DNA of 60,000 bases from Cryptomeria japonica (Eukaryota; Streptophyta; Pinopsida; Cupressales; Cupressaceae). Within the stretch, counting starts at the first letter, position 1, and each line of letters begins with the position of its first letter. The notes beneath the pieces were generated by a model. It did no database searches and had not been told where the DNA came from. It was given only the letters and a program-made list of their open reading frames with translations. The stretch spans positions 598,801,335 through 598,861,334 of the forward strand of contig NC_081415.1 in assembly GCF_030272615.1 (NCBI RefSeq), read 5' to 3'. Below, in pieces: positions 23,403 through 35,830 of this stretch. The translations under genes were made by a program, and so were the position numbers.

Positions 23403-24734
23403 TGCTGGAGATTACTGCTGCTAGGATATGTTGTTGTCATTGGTGTCGACATATTCCTATGATTTATTTCTCCAGTGACTGCAAATTGGTTTATTGGGAT
23501 CATGGTTTGGTGTATGGAATATTTATAGTATCATTATATATTTTTTTATTGGTTTTGGTGATAAGGGAAGCTTAATTGATCATATCATATGATCCAGTTT
23601 GCAGTTTGGTTTTTCGATCAGTGGTTTGCAGAGTTTGGTATTTCCTCCGGTATATTCTAATGTGATCAGATCTTGAGCTAAGTTTTTGGCAGATTGTTTG
23701 GGATGGTCTTGTGTATCTTCATTTCTAATGGTTCATGATTTGGTGCTCCCCAAGTTATCTTTCTTTGTGACAGTTGTTGTTGTTTGAGTACTCTTGAGTT
23801 TTCGATGTTGATCGATGAAGATTTGATAAGCGGTGTTGGTTCAACTCTTACAAATGATTATAATGTGCTTGTTGGTGTTTCCTAATTGTGTCCTATTTGT
23901 TTTGATTATCTGCATTGATTTTTGTGCAAGTTCTTAGTGATTTTTCTGAACCAGTGATGTTCTTCGTGTTATGTGGTATTCATGGTGGTGTAGCGTGTTG
24001 TGGTTGATCTTGGCATGATTTTTGGTGGGGTTGTGTATTTGGAGATTTGGTTTAGGTCCATTTTATATCATGTATCATTATATTGGACTTGTGGTCAATC
24101 TTTGTATTGTATGATGTAATTTTGTAATTAGGTGTTGAGGGTTTAGATGACCTTGTTGTCAAGGTTGATGAATTGTACAAATAGATGGTATAGTTATGTA
24201 ATTTAGGTATCAAGGTTGTGTCTACATTATCTGAGAGTGGTGTTTGTACCAATAGGGGATTCATCTTTTGGTGTGGTGTATTGAACAAAGATTGGTGTAG
24301 AGCAGACAAATATGCTTAACTGGAACTGCCATCATGCATTTGCAGATGCCATTATTGCAGTTCATTCCTTTCAGATTGTAGTTCGAATCTTGTTGTAAGT
24401 CAGTGAGACTTCCCTAAGGGTTGTAGCCTTCCAGTTATTGTATCTTGAGCTATGAGTTGTAGGGAGTGTGCCTGAATGCTGGTGCAGTCCCCATAATAAT
24501 TATTTTCACAAAATACTACAGAGTATCATCTTATTGTGGGTAGGTTCCCACCGTATTTTTTCCCTTAACTAGGTTTTCCACATCAAAATCTTGGTGTCAT
24601 GTGTTGTGCTATCAATTTTCTTATCTTTGTTGTTGTTGTAGTTTATCATATTTTTATTTGTGGTTGAGTTTGTTGATCCAGTGAAAGCTTATTCACCCTC
24701 CTCTCTCAGTTTTCCTTTATTGTTGTTGCCAACA
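23403..24734 (+). repeat. Element D, 5' LTR
   Basis: 1,332 bp, TGCTGGAGATT at the start (TGTTGG in the 3' copy) and GCCAACA at the end. Conserved block at about 24543-24583. A - strand frame at 24052-24309 is an LTR artefact, repeated at 36509-36694 in the other copy. Confidence 0.92.
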
Positions 24735-24736
24735 AT

Positions 24737-24748
24737 TGGTATCAGAGC
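24737..24748 (+). other. Element D primer-binding site
   Basis: TGGTATCAGAGC, a perfect initiator-Met tRNA site two bases after the LTR. Confidence 0.93.
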
Positions 24749-24790
24749 TAGATCCTTTGGAAGAAGCTTAACCGCTTGAGGAGATCTAGG

Positions 24791-25915
24791 ATGGAAACTG
24801 GAGGTGTTATCTTTAAGAAGGAGAGTCTAAGATTTGATGGAAGTAATTATGCTACATGGAAGAACCAGATGGAGGTGCACTTGACATGTCTTGGAGAATA
24901 TTACTGGAAGATTACAAAGAATGCCTATTCTATTCCTCTGAATGGTCCACTTACTGCTGATGAGATCGAGGAAGTTGAAAATAATATTAGATCTAAGGAA
25001 GCATTGCTGAGCACCCTAATTGATTCAGAAATGACTAATGTGATGGGACTTCATACTACACATGAAATCTGGGAGAAGCTTGAGACCTTGTATGAAGGAG
25101 ATAAACAAATAAAAGTTGCTAAGTTGCAGAGTTTGAAAGGGAAGTATGAGATGCTGAAAATGGGAGAAGATGGGAACATAAATTCCTTTATGGCTAAGGT
25201 GAATGAACTTCTCTTAGGTATCAGATGTGTTGGTGGAACCCTTGAAGAAGATGAAATTGTTGCTAAGGTTTTGAGATCATTGCCTCCTTCTTACAAACAT
25301 AAGGTAGCTACTATTGATGAGATCCAGTGTGTAACTACTGTGACGAGAGATATGTTGGTTGGAAAGATTGTTGCATTTGAGGTAAGCGAGTTTGGTGATT
25401 CACATGGAAAGTCTAAGAGCATTTAGAGCATCTTTATCCAAAAAGAAGAAGTATGATCCTAATGAATGCAAAATATACAGATATGAAAGAGAGAGAGAAG
25501 AGAGATGGAAGAGAAAGAAAGAGAATTGAATGAGGTTGAAGCATTGATTACTTGGAGATTACCTAAGGGGGCTGGTAAGTATGATAGAAAATTGCCTCTG
25601 AAATTTTTATCGTGCAATAAGATAGGACATTTTTCTTCTAGATGCCTAGAGAGAATGTTAAAATATGATAGGCATGATAAATTTGATAAGCATGATAGGA
25701 ATGATAGGTATGAGAAGCATGAAAAGTCTAATAAGTCTTACAAGCCTAATCGAAAGTATATGCATCAGAAGAACTGTTATTATGATGTTGATGAAGGTGT
25801 TACAGATGAAGAATTAGAACTAGAAGGAGATGAAGTTGTGTTTATTGCTATCAAAGAAGATGTACATGTACCAGTTGATTCTACAAGCTCTGCACTATTG
25901 AAGAGAAAGCTATAG
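24791..25915 (+). pseudogene. gag: Element D gag
   Basis: The frame opens at 24776, but the second ATG (24791) matches the usual gag N-terminus. It shows LRFDGSNYATWKNQMEVHL and IWEKLETLYEGD (DUF4219/UBN2), and KVNELLLGIRCVGG. TAG at 25424 breaks it, and it continues in the same frame. The zinc knuckle KFLSCNKIGHFSSRC has lost its first Cys (Phe at that place; compare KCFNCNK in E). Beyond it lies a short repeat-like charged linker (HDKFDKHDRNDRYEKHEK, about 25663-25728). A frameshift near 25893 separates it from the protease frame. Confidence 0.88.
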
Positions 25916-27219
25916 CTAGTAAAGTTTAAGAAAAAGATGAATGGGTGATTGACAATTCTTGTTCACATCATATGATTGGTGATAAAAGAAAATTTGTGAG
26001 TATGGAAATATATGATGGTGGAATAGTAAGATTTGGAGATGACAAAGCCTGTGTGATCCGTGGTAGAGGTTTGTTTCCTTTTATGGTAAGCATACCACTA
26101 TTGATGTCTTGTATGTTGAAGGTTTGAAGCATAATCTTTTGTGTTGGACAAATGGTTAATAAAGGTTATGATTTACAATTCAAGAACGGAAAATGCAAGA
26201 TCCTAAATGCCTCTGGTATATAGATTGCATCTGGAACTAAGACTGATAGTAATGTCTTTCATTTCAATGATGGTAAGAATTTTTTTTTGATTGCTCAGAA
26301 TGATGAAAGTTTGTTGTGGCATAGGAGAATGTGTCATGTTAATTTTGATTCAATGATTAAAATCAGTTCTAGACAAGTTGTTAGAGATTTGCCTAAAATT
26401 GTTAAGCCTACTAATCCACTATGTAAGGAATGTCAAATGGGTAAGAAAACAAGAATTTATTTCAAGAGTAAGTAGTATACATCTGATGGATTGCTAGATC
26501 TTGTGCATACTAACCAATGTGGACCTACAAATATTAGAAGTGTGCAGGGTGACAGATACTTTATGTTACATTGATGATTATTCGAGAATGATGTGGGTTG
26601 TCTTTTTGAAGGAAAAATTAGAAGCATTGAACAAATTCAAGATATTCAATGAAAAGGTTGAGACTGAGACTGGACTGAAGGTGAACTGTCTAAGATCTGA
26701 CAGAGGAGGAAAATTTTGCTTTGGTGAGTTTGATTCATTTTGTGAGAAGCATAGGATTAGAAGATAATTATCTGCTCCTAGAACCCCATATCAGGATGGA
26801 GTTGTTGAAAGCAAGAACAAAATTGTCTTGGATGTTGCAAGGACTATGCTGATTGAAGGGAATGTTTCTAAGATCTATTGGAGAGAGGATATTAGCATTG
26901 TTTTTTACAATTCAATCGAGTGCATATAAAAGGTGATGCTGGTAAGACTCCTTATGAGCTATGGTTTGGTCATGTTCCTACTGTGAAATATTTTAGAATT
27001 TTTGGTAGCAAGTGCTATATCAAGAGAGATGAGGATATAGGAAATTTTGATGCAAGAAGTGATGAAGGAATTTTCTTGGGATATTCAACAAAGAGAAAAG
27101 CCTACCGGTGCTAAAATAAGAGACCGAGAAAGATAGTAGAAAGTGCAAATGTGAAGGTTGATGAGAACTATGGAAAATAAATCAGAGCATGCAGATATGA
27201 TAATGGTCAACATATTGTT
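25916..27219 (+). pseudogene. pol: Element D protease and integrase
   Basis: Protease (about 25936-26140) reads WVIDNSCSHHMIGDK where DSG is expected, so the active site is lost. A pre-integrase zinc-binding stretch follows (LLWHRRMCHVNF ... CKECQMGKK, 26287-26470). The integrase core has its first catalytic Asp changed (VHTNQCGP, Asn at 26512-26514) while LRSDRGGKF and GVVESKNK keep the other two. One-base indels occur near 26566 and 26930. The C-terminal part (26920-27114, ELWFGHVPTVKYFRIFG and IFLGYSTKRKAY) ends at the E insertion. Confidence 0.88.
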
Positions 27220-27224
27220 CTAAC

Positions 27225-28261
27225 TGTTGGTATTTTGGTATGGTTTTGTCATTGATGTCAACACCTACTGAATACATTCACCGGCAAGCAAGTAAACTAT
27301 GCTACAGTTAGTGGTATATGGTTCACCAGCAGGATATATTGTTCACCGGTACCTGGAATGATATGGAAGACACTTGGTAATGTTGAAGACATCATGTGGA
27401 CACTTTGTTTTGAAGAATTAATCATTGGTATATTCATATTTGCATATTTGCTTTTATCGGCAAATAGGTCCAGGTTATCTAGGGTTACACCGGCAGATTT
27501 ATCTTTTCCAGATCAGCATGGCACATTATGGAGATGATTTATTATTAATGTAAATGCATTAAGCCAACATGTTTAATCGGTTATTGCATCAGATATTATA
27601 TTGTTTGTAAAATGTTTTTATTGTAATATCTTGTAGAGCTGACCTACTAAAATTGGTCTTAGGGTATGGTATAAATGTAAGATCTTATTTGTAAGATCAA
27701 GTGCGGAATGCGGAAAAGAATTGAGTGAAGGTATATGCGAGATCAAGCAGGGATATACATGAAGACATCATTTGAAGGTGAAGCTAGGTTTTTGTATAAG
27801 CATATTAGCATTACACTAATACTAAATCCAACATATGGAGATGCCATTTTGTGCAGTACATTCTTATTGGATTTAACCATCCAACTGTAGTCAGTGTGAC
27901 TCCCATTTTGTGATTGAGCAGTGAGCTCTAGGCTATTGGCCTTTCTGCATGTGTAGACCCCATTTATGTACACTTACTATCTGCAGTAGTATCATCTGAT
28001 TGTGGGTAACGTTTCCCACCATGGTTTTTCCCCTTACAGGGTTTCCACGTACAAATATTGGTGTTATGTGTTGTGGATGACTTTATGTTTATGTTTCATG
28101 CATTAATCCTTACCGGTATAGTAATTTACTGTTAACACTATTTATCGACATACTTAACTGGTTTACCGGTATTAAGCATTAAGTTGGTTAATTAGTTTTT
28201 GGTTTGAATTTATTAGACAACTAATTCATCCCCCCCTCTCAGTTGTCTCTGGGACCTAACA
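27225..28261 (+). repeat. Element E, 5' LTR
   Basis: 1,037 bp, TGTTGGTATTTTGG...GGGACCTAACA, with TTGTCATTGATGTCAACACC near the start and the conserved block at about 28007-28045. It keeps ACCGGTATAG near 28112, which is lost in the 3' copy. Confidence 0.95.
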
Positions 28262-28263
28262 AT

Positions 28264-28275
28264 TGGTATCAGAGC
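28264..28275 (+). other. Element E primer-binding site
   Basis: TGGTATCAGAGC, a perfect initiator-Met tRNA site two bases after the LTR. Confidence 0.95.
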
Positions 28276-28317
28276 TTAGTCCTCTTTTGCAGAAGTTTAA
28301 CAACTTGAGGAGATCCA

Positions 28318-31300
28318 ATGTCTACTAATTATTTCAGGAAGGACAGTCCTAAACTTGATGGAACCAACTATGGGATATGGAAGATTAGAATGGAGACACA
28401 TCTGAATTGCATTGGCAAAGACATCTGGGAAGTTACTAAGAATGGTTATACTGCTGCTATAGTTGGTCAGACTGCTCCAACTACCTTAGCTAAAGATGAA
28501 GAAAATGATTGCAAAGCAAGAGAAGCACTGTTGAGTGCATTATCAGATCAACAAATCATGGGATTATCAGATAGGTCTACTGCTAAAGCTATTTGGGATC
28601 ATTTGGAAACACTAAATGAAGGAGATTCCATAGTCAAAATTGCAAAACTTGAAAGCTTCCGAGTCAGGTATGAACATCTCAAAATGGAAGAAGATGAAAG
28701 GATTTCTGCTTTTATGGAAAGAGTAAATGAAATTGTTTTGGGTATTAAATATTGTGGAGGAACCTTGAGTGAGGATGAAATTGTTTCAAAAATATTAAGA
28801 GGTTTGCCACCGGAATATAAAATGAAGGTTACTGCTATAAATGAGTTGAGAACGATGCCTAATACATCAGTAACTAGGGATACATTGATTGGAAAACTTT
28901 CAGCCTTTGAAATTGAGGAATTTGGTCCTGTTGCTACTATAAAAACTGATTTAGCCTTTAAAGCATCAACATCATATCCTCCATCATTTGGCAAATCAGA
29001 CTAGAGAGCCTTTTATGCAAGAGAACTTGAAGAATCCAAAAAGGAGAATGAAGAGCTTGAAGAACTTGAAGCACTATTTGCAAGGAAAATGCCAAAAGGT
29101 CCAATTGGAAGTAAGTATGAAGGTAAAGCACCCTTTAAATGTTTTAACTGCAATAAGATTGGTCATATGGCTTCAAGATGCCCTGATAGACATGCTAGAC
29201 TAAGAGAAGAAGCTAGAAGAACATACAAGCCTAATCCCAAATATCAGAGATACATATTTAAAAAGAACAAAGATAAATCTTGTTACATTGCTGATGAAGG
29301 TGTGACTGATGATTCTGATGAGGATCTAGCAGACAATGGACAAGTTTTTGTTGCTATAATAGAAGATCAACCGGCACCTACTACTCAACCGGTAGAACAA
29401 GCCCTAGCAGCTAAAGTTGAAGCAAAGGATGAATGGATCATTGACTCAGGATGCTCACATCACATGACTGGAGACAAAGGTAAATTCTTGAACTTTCAAG
29501 AATACAATGGAGGTCTAGTAAGATTTGGAGATGACAAAGCCTGTTCAATCAAAGGTAAGGGTTCAATATCTCTTGATGGTAAGCATAACACTGACAATGT
29601 CTACTATGTTGAAGGATTAAAGCATAATCTTTTAAGTGTTGGTCAATTAGTTAAGAAGGGATTTCAGTTACAATTTAAAAATGGAAAATGCAAAATCATG
29701 AATAGAACTGGTTTGGAAATTGCAACCGGTAATCAGACTAGAGGCAATATCTTTGATTTGAATAACAATGAAAAGGCATGCTTAATTGCACATATAGATG
29801 AAAGTTGGTTATGGCATAAGAGACAATGTCATGTAAATTTTGATTGCATGTTAAAAATCAGTACTTCTAAGGCAGTTAGAGATCTACCTAAAATTGTGAA
29901 ACCTCAGAATACAATTTGTAAGGAATGTCAATTTGGAAAACAAGTTAGAGCTAGTTTCAAAAGTATTCCAGAGAAATCCAATAATGCTCTTGATTTAATT
30001 CACACTGATTTATGTGGTCTAGCTATAACTAGAAGCTTACAAGGTGATAGATATTTCATGCTAATTATTGATAATTACTCTAGAATGTGTTGGGTTACTT
30101 TTCCTAGAGAAAAATCAGAAGCACTTGGGAAGTTCAAACTGTTCAAAGCAATGGTTGAAAATGAAACTGGTAAGAAAATCAAATGTTTAAGATCAGATCA
30201 AGGAGAAGAATTCACATCTAAGGACTTTAATACATTCTGTGAAGTGAATGGAATTAGAAGATAGTTATTAGCACCTCGGACACCACAACAAAATAGAGTT
30301 GTTGAAAGGAAAAACAAAACTATCTTGGATGCAGCTAGAAGTATGTTATCAGAAGCAAATCTACCACATGTGTATTAGAGAGAGGCAGTTAGCACTGTTG
30401 TCTATACATTCAACAAAGTTCACATCAAAGGTGAAACCAATAAGATCCCTCATGAACTATGGTTTGGTAACACTCCTACTCTTAAGTATTTTAGAATTTT
30501 TGGAAGCAAATGTTATATTAGAAGAGATGAGTATATTGGCAAATTTGATCCTAGAAGTGATGAAGGAATATTTCTTGGTTATTCATCTAAGAGAAAGGCA
30601 TATAGATGTTTTAATAAAAGATTGCAGAAAATTGTTGAGAGTACAAATGTAAAGATTGATGAACAATTCAGAGGAACTTCAAGGTATATAGATTCTAAAC
30701 CGGCAATAGAAATTGTGACAAATGAACCTATATTGAATCCACCAGTACAGAATGAAGATCCAGTTACCCTGGTATCATCAGAAGATTCCATAGTAATTGA
30801 AGAACAACAACAAACTAAGACACCCCGGTATGTAAGATTGAATCATTCTGAAGATCAGATAATTGGAAACAAATTCAAAGGAGTTATGACAAGAGGAAGA
30901 TTGGCAAATGAAGAGGTATGTCTTATTTCTCAAATTGAACCATCATCTATCAATGAGGCATGTGAAGATAAATTTTGAATTAAAGCTATGGAAGAAGAAT
31001 TAGGACAAATTGAGAAAAATAATACTTGGACATTAGTTCCCCGACCTAAAGATAAAAATGTAATTGGAACCAAATGGGTATTTAGAAACAAACTTAATGA
31101 AGATGGTAAGGTTGTCAGAAATAAAACAAGACGAGTGTGTAAGAGACATTCTTAGAAAGAAGGAGTTGATTACAATGAAACCTTTGCACTGGTAGCCAGA
31201 ATTGAGGCAGTTAGATTATTTTTGGGTTTTGCAGCTCACAAGGACTACAAAGTTTATCAAATGGATATTAAATGTGCATTTTTGAATGGAGATCTTGAAG

Positions 31301-32472
31301 AAGAAGTATATATTGAACAACCTGATGGATTTTCTTTGACAGATGACAATGATATGGTTTGCAGGTTAAGAAAAGCTCTGTATGGATTGAAACAAGCCCC
31401 AAGAGCTTAGTATGCAAGGCTGGATAAGTATCTTTTGAAGATTGGTTTTACTAAAGGAAATGCAGATAGCAATTTATATTACAAAATAACTAATGATGAC
31501 ATCTTGATTATTGAAGTATTTGTTGATGATATAATCTTTGGAGGAGAAGATGGATTATATAAGGAATTTTCTCTTGAAATGCAGCAAGAATTTGAAATGT
31601 CTATGATTGGAGAAATAAAATTCTTTTTAGGTTTGCAAATTTCACAAACTGATAAAGGTATATTTTTGAGTCAATCCAAGTACTTGAGAGAATTGCTAAA
31701 GAAATTTGGGATGGAGAACTCTAAACCGGTAAGCACACCTATGACTACAAATGGCAAATTATCTCAAAGGGATGAATCTACACCTGTTAATCCAACTTGA
31801 TACAAATCTATGATAGGAGGTTTACTGTATTTCACACAAACCATGCCTGATATTATGAATGTAGTATGTATTGTTTCTAGATTTCAGAGTAGTCCTAGGG
31901 AAAATCATGAATCAACAGTAAAAAGGATTTTCCGGTACCTACAAGGCACAACAAATCTTGGATTATGGTATCCTAAAGATGAAAATTTTGATCTATGTGC
32001 ATACACAGATGCAAATTGGGCAGGAGATGTGGATGATAGAAAGAGCACCACTGGAGGAGCTTCTTTCTTGGAAAGAGATTAATTTCTTGGTTGAGTAAGA
32101 AATAGAGTTGTACATCTTTATCAATAGCAGAATCAGAATATGTTGCAGTAGCAACTAACTGTACACAGGTATTATGGCTTAAGAAAATGTTGAAAGACAT
32201 AAAGGTAAAATGCAAGGAACCCATTACTATATACTGTGATAACACTGCAGCAATTGATATATCTAAGAATCCGATATTACATTCTAAAACAAAACATGTT
32301 TCTATCAAACTGAATTTTCTAAGGGAAAAAAGTTGAAGAAAAGGAGATAAAATTGGTTTATGTGAATACTAAAGAACAACTTGTAGATATTTTCACAAAA
32401 CCTTTGCCTAAGGAGACTTTTGAGTATCTCAGAGATCAGCTTGGAGTCATACCACCACCGGTAGAGACTTAG
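28318..32472 (+). pseudogene. gag-pol: Element E gag-pol polyprotein
   Basis: Starts at ATG 28318 (MSTNYFRKDSPKLDGTNYG). One frame runs to about 32060. Gag has UBN2 and an intact knuckle CFNCNKIGHMASRC (about 29137-29178). Protease has WIIDSGCSHHM. The pre-integrase zinc segment is LWHKRQCHVNF ... CKECQFGK. Integrase keeps D-D-E (LIHTDLCG, LRSDQGEEF, RVVERKNK). RT keeps VFVDDIIFGG (31516-31545); RNase H has LCAYTDANWAG. Stops: 29002, 30262, 30376, 30976, 31153, 31408 and 31798. Frameshifts follow near 32060 (RNase H) and near 32328 (run of A). The last codons (IFTKPLPKETFEYLRDQLGV) end at TAG 32470-32472. It would encode replication and integration; this copy cannot make it. Confidence 0.93.
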
Positions 32473-32550
32473 ATAGTTGATGATTGTCATCAACTGACAG
32501 AATTAAAAAGACAAATCTTTATTCCGGTATTTGATGAGGAAGCTACTTCT

Positions 32551-32742
32551 CAGGGGGAGTAGTTGGTATTTTGTATGAACTTGAATGGCATTTGATGTCA
32601 AAGGGGGAGAGATATCTATGGAAAAACACATGTTGCTCCCAGGGGGAGAAATGGAGATTGTTGTTTTTGTATTTGGCATTTCTATTTTGGCACTTTGATG
32701 GTTTTTCCATCTTGTGTTGCCATCAATGCCAAAGGGGGAGAC
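32551..32742 (+). promoter_or_regulatory. Element E polypurine tract cluster
   Basis: AAAGGGGGAGAC (32731-32742) abuts the 3' LTR. Extra copies CAGGGGGAG (32551), AAAGGGGGAG (32600) and AGGGGGAG (32641) precede it in the 3' untranslated part. Confidence 0.82.
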
Positions 32743-33778
32743 TGTTGGTATTTTGGTATGGTTTTGTCATTGATGTCAACACCTACTGAATACATTCACC
32801 AGCAAGCAAGTAAACTATGCAACAGTTAGTGGTATATGGTTCACCGGCAGGATATATTGTTCACCGGTACCTGGAATGATATGGAAGACACTTGGTAATG
32901 TCGAAGACATCATGTGGACACTTTGTTTTGAAGAATTAATCATTGGTATATTCATATTTGCATATTTGCTTTTATCGGCAAATAGGTCCAGGTTATCTAG
33001 GGTTACACCGGCAGATTTATCTTTTCCAGATCAGCATGGCACATTATGGAGATGATTTATTATTAATGTAAATGCATTAAGCCAACATGTTTAATCGGTT
33101 ATTGCATCAGATATTATATTGTTTGTAAAATGTTTTTATTGTAATATCTTGTAGAGCCGACCTACTAAAATTGGTCTTAGGGTATGGTATAAATGTAAGA
33201 TCTTATTTGCAAGATCAAGTGTGGAATGCGGAAAAGAATTGAGTGAAGGTATATGCAAGATCAAGCAGGGATATACATGAAGACATCATTTGAAGGTGAA
33301 GCTAGGTTTTTGTATAAGCATATTAGCATTACACTGGTACTAAATCCAACATATGGAGATGCTATTTTGTGCAGTACATTCTTATTGGATTTAGCCATCC
33401 AACTGTAGTCAGTGTGACTCCCATTTTGTGATTGAGCAGTGAGCTCTAGGCTATTGGCCTTTCTGCATGTGTAGACCCCATTTATGTACACTTACTATCT
33501 GCAGTAGTATCATCTGATTGTGGGTAACGTTTCCCACCATGGTTTTTCCCCTTACAGGGTTTCCACGTACAAATATTGGTGTTATGTGTTGTGGATGACT
33601 TTATGTTTATGTTTCATGCATTAATCCTAAGCAATTTACTGTTAACACTGTTTACCAGCATACTTAATTGGTTTAGCAGTATTAAGCATTAAGTTGGTTA
33701 ATTAGTTTTTGGTTTGAATTTATTAGACAACTGATTCACTGCCCCCCCCCCCCTCTCAGTTGTCTCTGGGACCTAACA
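32743..33778 (+). repeat. Element E, 3' LTR
   Basis: 1,036 bp, near-identical to 27225-28261. Most differences are C/T or G/A. The C-run before CTCTCAG is lengthened to about 12 (33742-33753). Confidence 0.95.
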
Positions 33779-35530
33779 CTAACAACTATTCAAACTAAAG
33801 AATTGAAGCAAAATGATCCACTAGAGATAGTTAATCCGGATATTGATGCTGCCAATGGAGAGGTATAGGAACCTGAAAGTCAGAATAATCTAAAGACTCT
33901 GAGGTGTGTAAGATTGAATCACTTTGAAAATCGGATTATTAGTGAGAAAAATAAAGGTGTGATGACTAGAAGAAGGATAGTTGTTGAAGAGGTATGTTTG
34001 ATTTCCAAAATTGAACCTAAAGATGTTGTTGAGGCTTGCAAAGATGACAATTGGATAAGGGTTATGGAAGAAGAATTAAATTAGATTGAAAAGAATAACA
34101 CATGGGAACTTGTGCCTAGACCTAAAGATAATAATGTGATTGGTACTAAATTGGTATTCAGGAACAAATTGAATGAAGCCAATGAAGTTGTCAGAAATAA
34201 AGCAAGATTGGTATGCAAAGGATATTCACAAAAGGAAGGATTGATTATGAGGAGACTTTTGCTTCGGTAGCTAGACTTGAAGCTGTTAGACTGTTTCTTG
34301 CATATGTTGCGTATAAGGATTTCAAGGTATATCAGATGGATGTCAAGTCGGCTTTTCTGAATGGTGATCTTGAGGAAGAAGTCTACATTGAGCAACCTAA
34401 TGGATTTTTATTATCAGATGATGCAGGCATGGTATGCAAACTGAAGAAATCTCTTTATGGAATGAAACAAGCCCCTAAAGCCTGGTATGCTAGATTGAAT
34501 AAGTACTTGCTAAAATTATGATTTAATAAAGGTACTGTTGATACTAATCTATATTTCAAGATTGAGAATGATAACATCTTGATTGTTGAAGTTTTTTTGA
34601 TGATATTATCTTTGGAGGATATGATAACTTGAGTATGAAGTTTGCCGGTGATATGCAGAAAGAATTTGAGATGATGTCTATGATAGGTGAGATGAAATTT
34701 TTCTTAGGTTTGCAAATTTCACATACTGGAAAAGGTATTTTTATATCTAAAACTAAATATGTGAAGGAACTATTAAAGAAGTTTGGGTTAGAAGACTCCA
34801 AACCAGTTGGAACTCCTATGGTGACTTGCTGGAAATTATCTAAAAATTGATGAATCTCCGAAATCTAATCAAACTTTATAGAGATCTATGGTTGGTGGAC
34901 TGTTATATCTGACTCATACTAGATTGGATATTATGCATGTTTTGTGCATGGTTTCTAGATATCAAGCTGATCCAAAAGAGAGTAATGTCATTGCTATAAA
35001 GAGGATATTTAGATACTTGAAAGGAACCGTGGATTACGGTTTGTGCTATCCGAGGAATGATGATTTCATATTATGTGCTTACACTGATGCTAATTGGGCT
35101 AGCGATATTGATGACCAGAAGAGTACCTCTGGTGGTGCATTCTTTTTGGGTGAGTAATAAACATGATTAAGTGTCCTTATCTACTGCTGAAGTTGAGTAC
35201 ATTGTTGCTGCTAGTAACTACACTTAGGTAGTTTGGATGAAGTAAATACTGAAGGATATCAAAGTTATCTATGATGAGCCTACTGTCATATATTGTGACA
35301 ATTCCAATGCTATTAATATGTCAAAGAACCTGGTGAAACATTCAAAGACTAAACATGTATCAATCAAATATCATTTCTTGAAAGAGAAAGTCAGTGAATA
35401 GGAAGTGAAGTTAGAATATGTGTCTACAAAGGAACATATTGTTGATATTTTCACTAAGAATTTGCTTACATATACATTTGTCTATTTGAGAGACAAGATA
35501 GGGGTATCTATCCCTCCTAATGAGAATTAG
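33779..35530 (+). pseudogene. pol: Element D reverse transcriptase and RNase H
   Basis: Pol continues from 33784, after the CTAAC duplication. RT begins with NNTWELVPRPKDNNVIGTK, then YQMDVKSAFLNGDLEEEVY and SLYGMKQAPKAWYARL. The catalytic FVDD box near 34590-34607 is hit by a one-base deletion within a run of T. Downstream come GEMKFFLGLQISHTGKG and the RNase H part LCAYTDANWASDIDDQKST, and finally the C-terminal DIFTKNL and LRDKIGVSIPPNEN, ending with TAG at 35528-35530. Several other stops and indels occur (for example at 34082 and near 34850). Confidence 0.9.
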
Positions 35531-35639
35531 ATGCATTGAGTTGCATCAATCTGATGGATTTCACAATCTTATCTTCTTGTCCAAATTGATGAGTTTATGT
35601 TGCTCCTTTGGTGGAGTAGTCTACTTATGGCTGGTTATG

Positions 35640-35830
35640 TGTCTAAGGGGGAGAGTAAGTTTGGTTTTTTGTTTTGAGAATCTTTGGCATTGTTGTCAAA
35701 GGGGGAGAAAAGAATGTGAAAAACTATTTTATCTACCTGATCTAAGGGGGAGATTGCTGGAGATGTTTTCTTTCTTTGCATTGATTATTTTTCACATCCA
35801 TATGTTGCCATCAATGCCAAAGGGGGAGAT
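35640..35830 (+). promoter_or_regulatory. Element D polypurine tract cluster
   Basis: AAAGGGGGAGAT (35819-35830) abuts the 3' LTR. Others lie near 35645, 35697 and 35744. The one at 35744 is followed by TTGCTGGAGAT, resembling the LTR start itself. Confidence 0.8.

Larger units (their letters stand above)
27225..33778 (+). mobile_element. Element E: youngest and best preserved copia-type element
   Basis: 6,554 bp inserted in the pol gene of D with perfect duplications CTAAC (27220-27224 and 33779-33783). LTRs 27225-28261 and 32743-33778 differ at only about 2% by hand count. Primer site, purine tracts and a full gag-pol in one frame are present. Sequence phrases such as [19 protein letters not shown] and repeated AAAGGGGGAG tracts point to the Sirevirus lineage; I assign that from family knowledge, not from a tree. 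Confidence 0.95.

Noticed and set aside
27743-27973. 76-codon - strand frame, repeated at 33261-33491
   Set aside because: It occurs in both LTRs of element E simply because they are copies; it has no domain.
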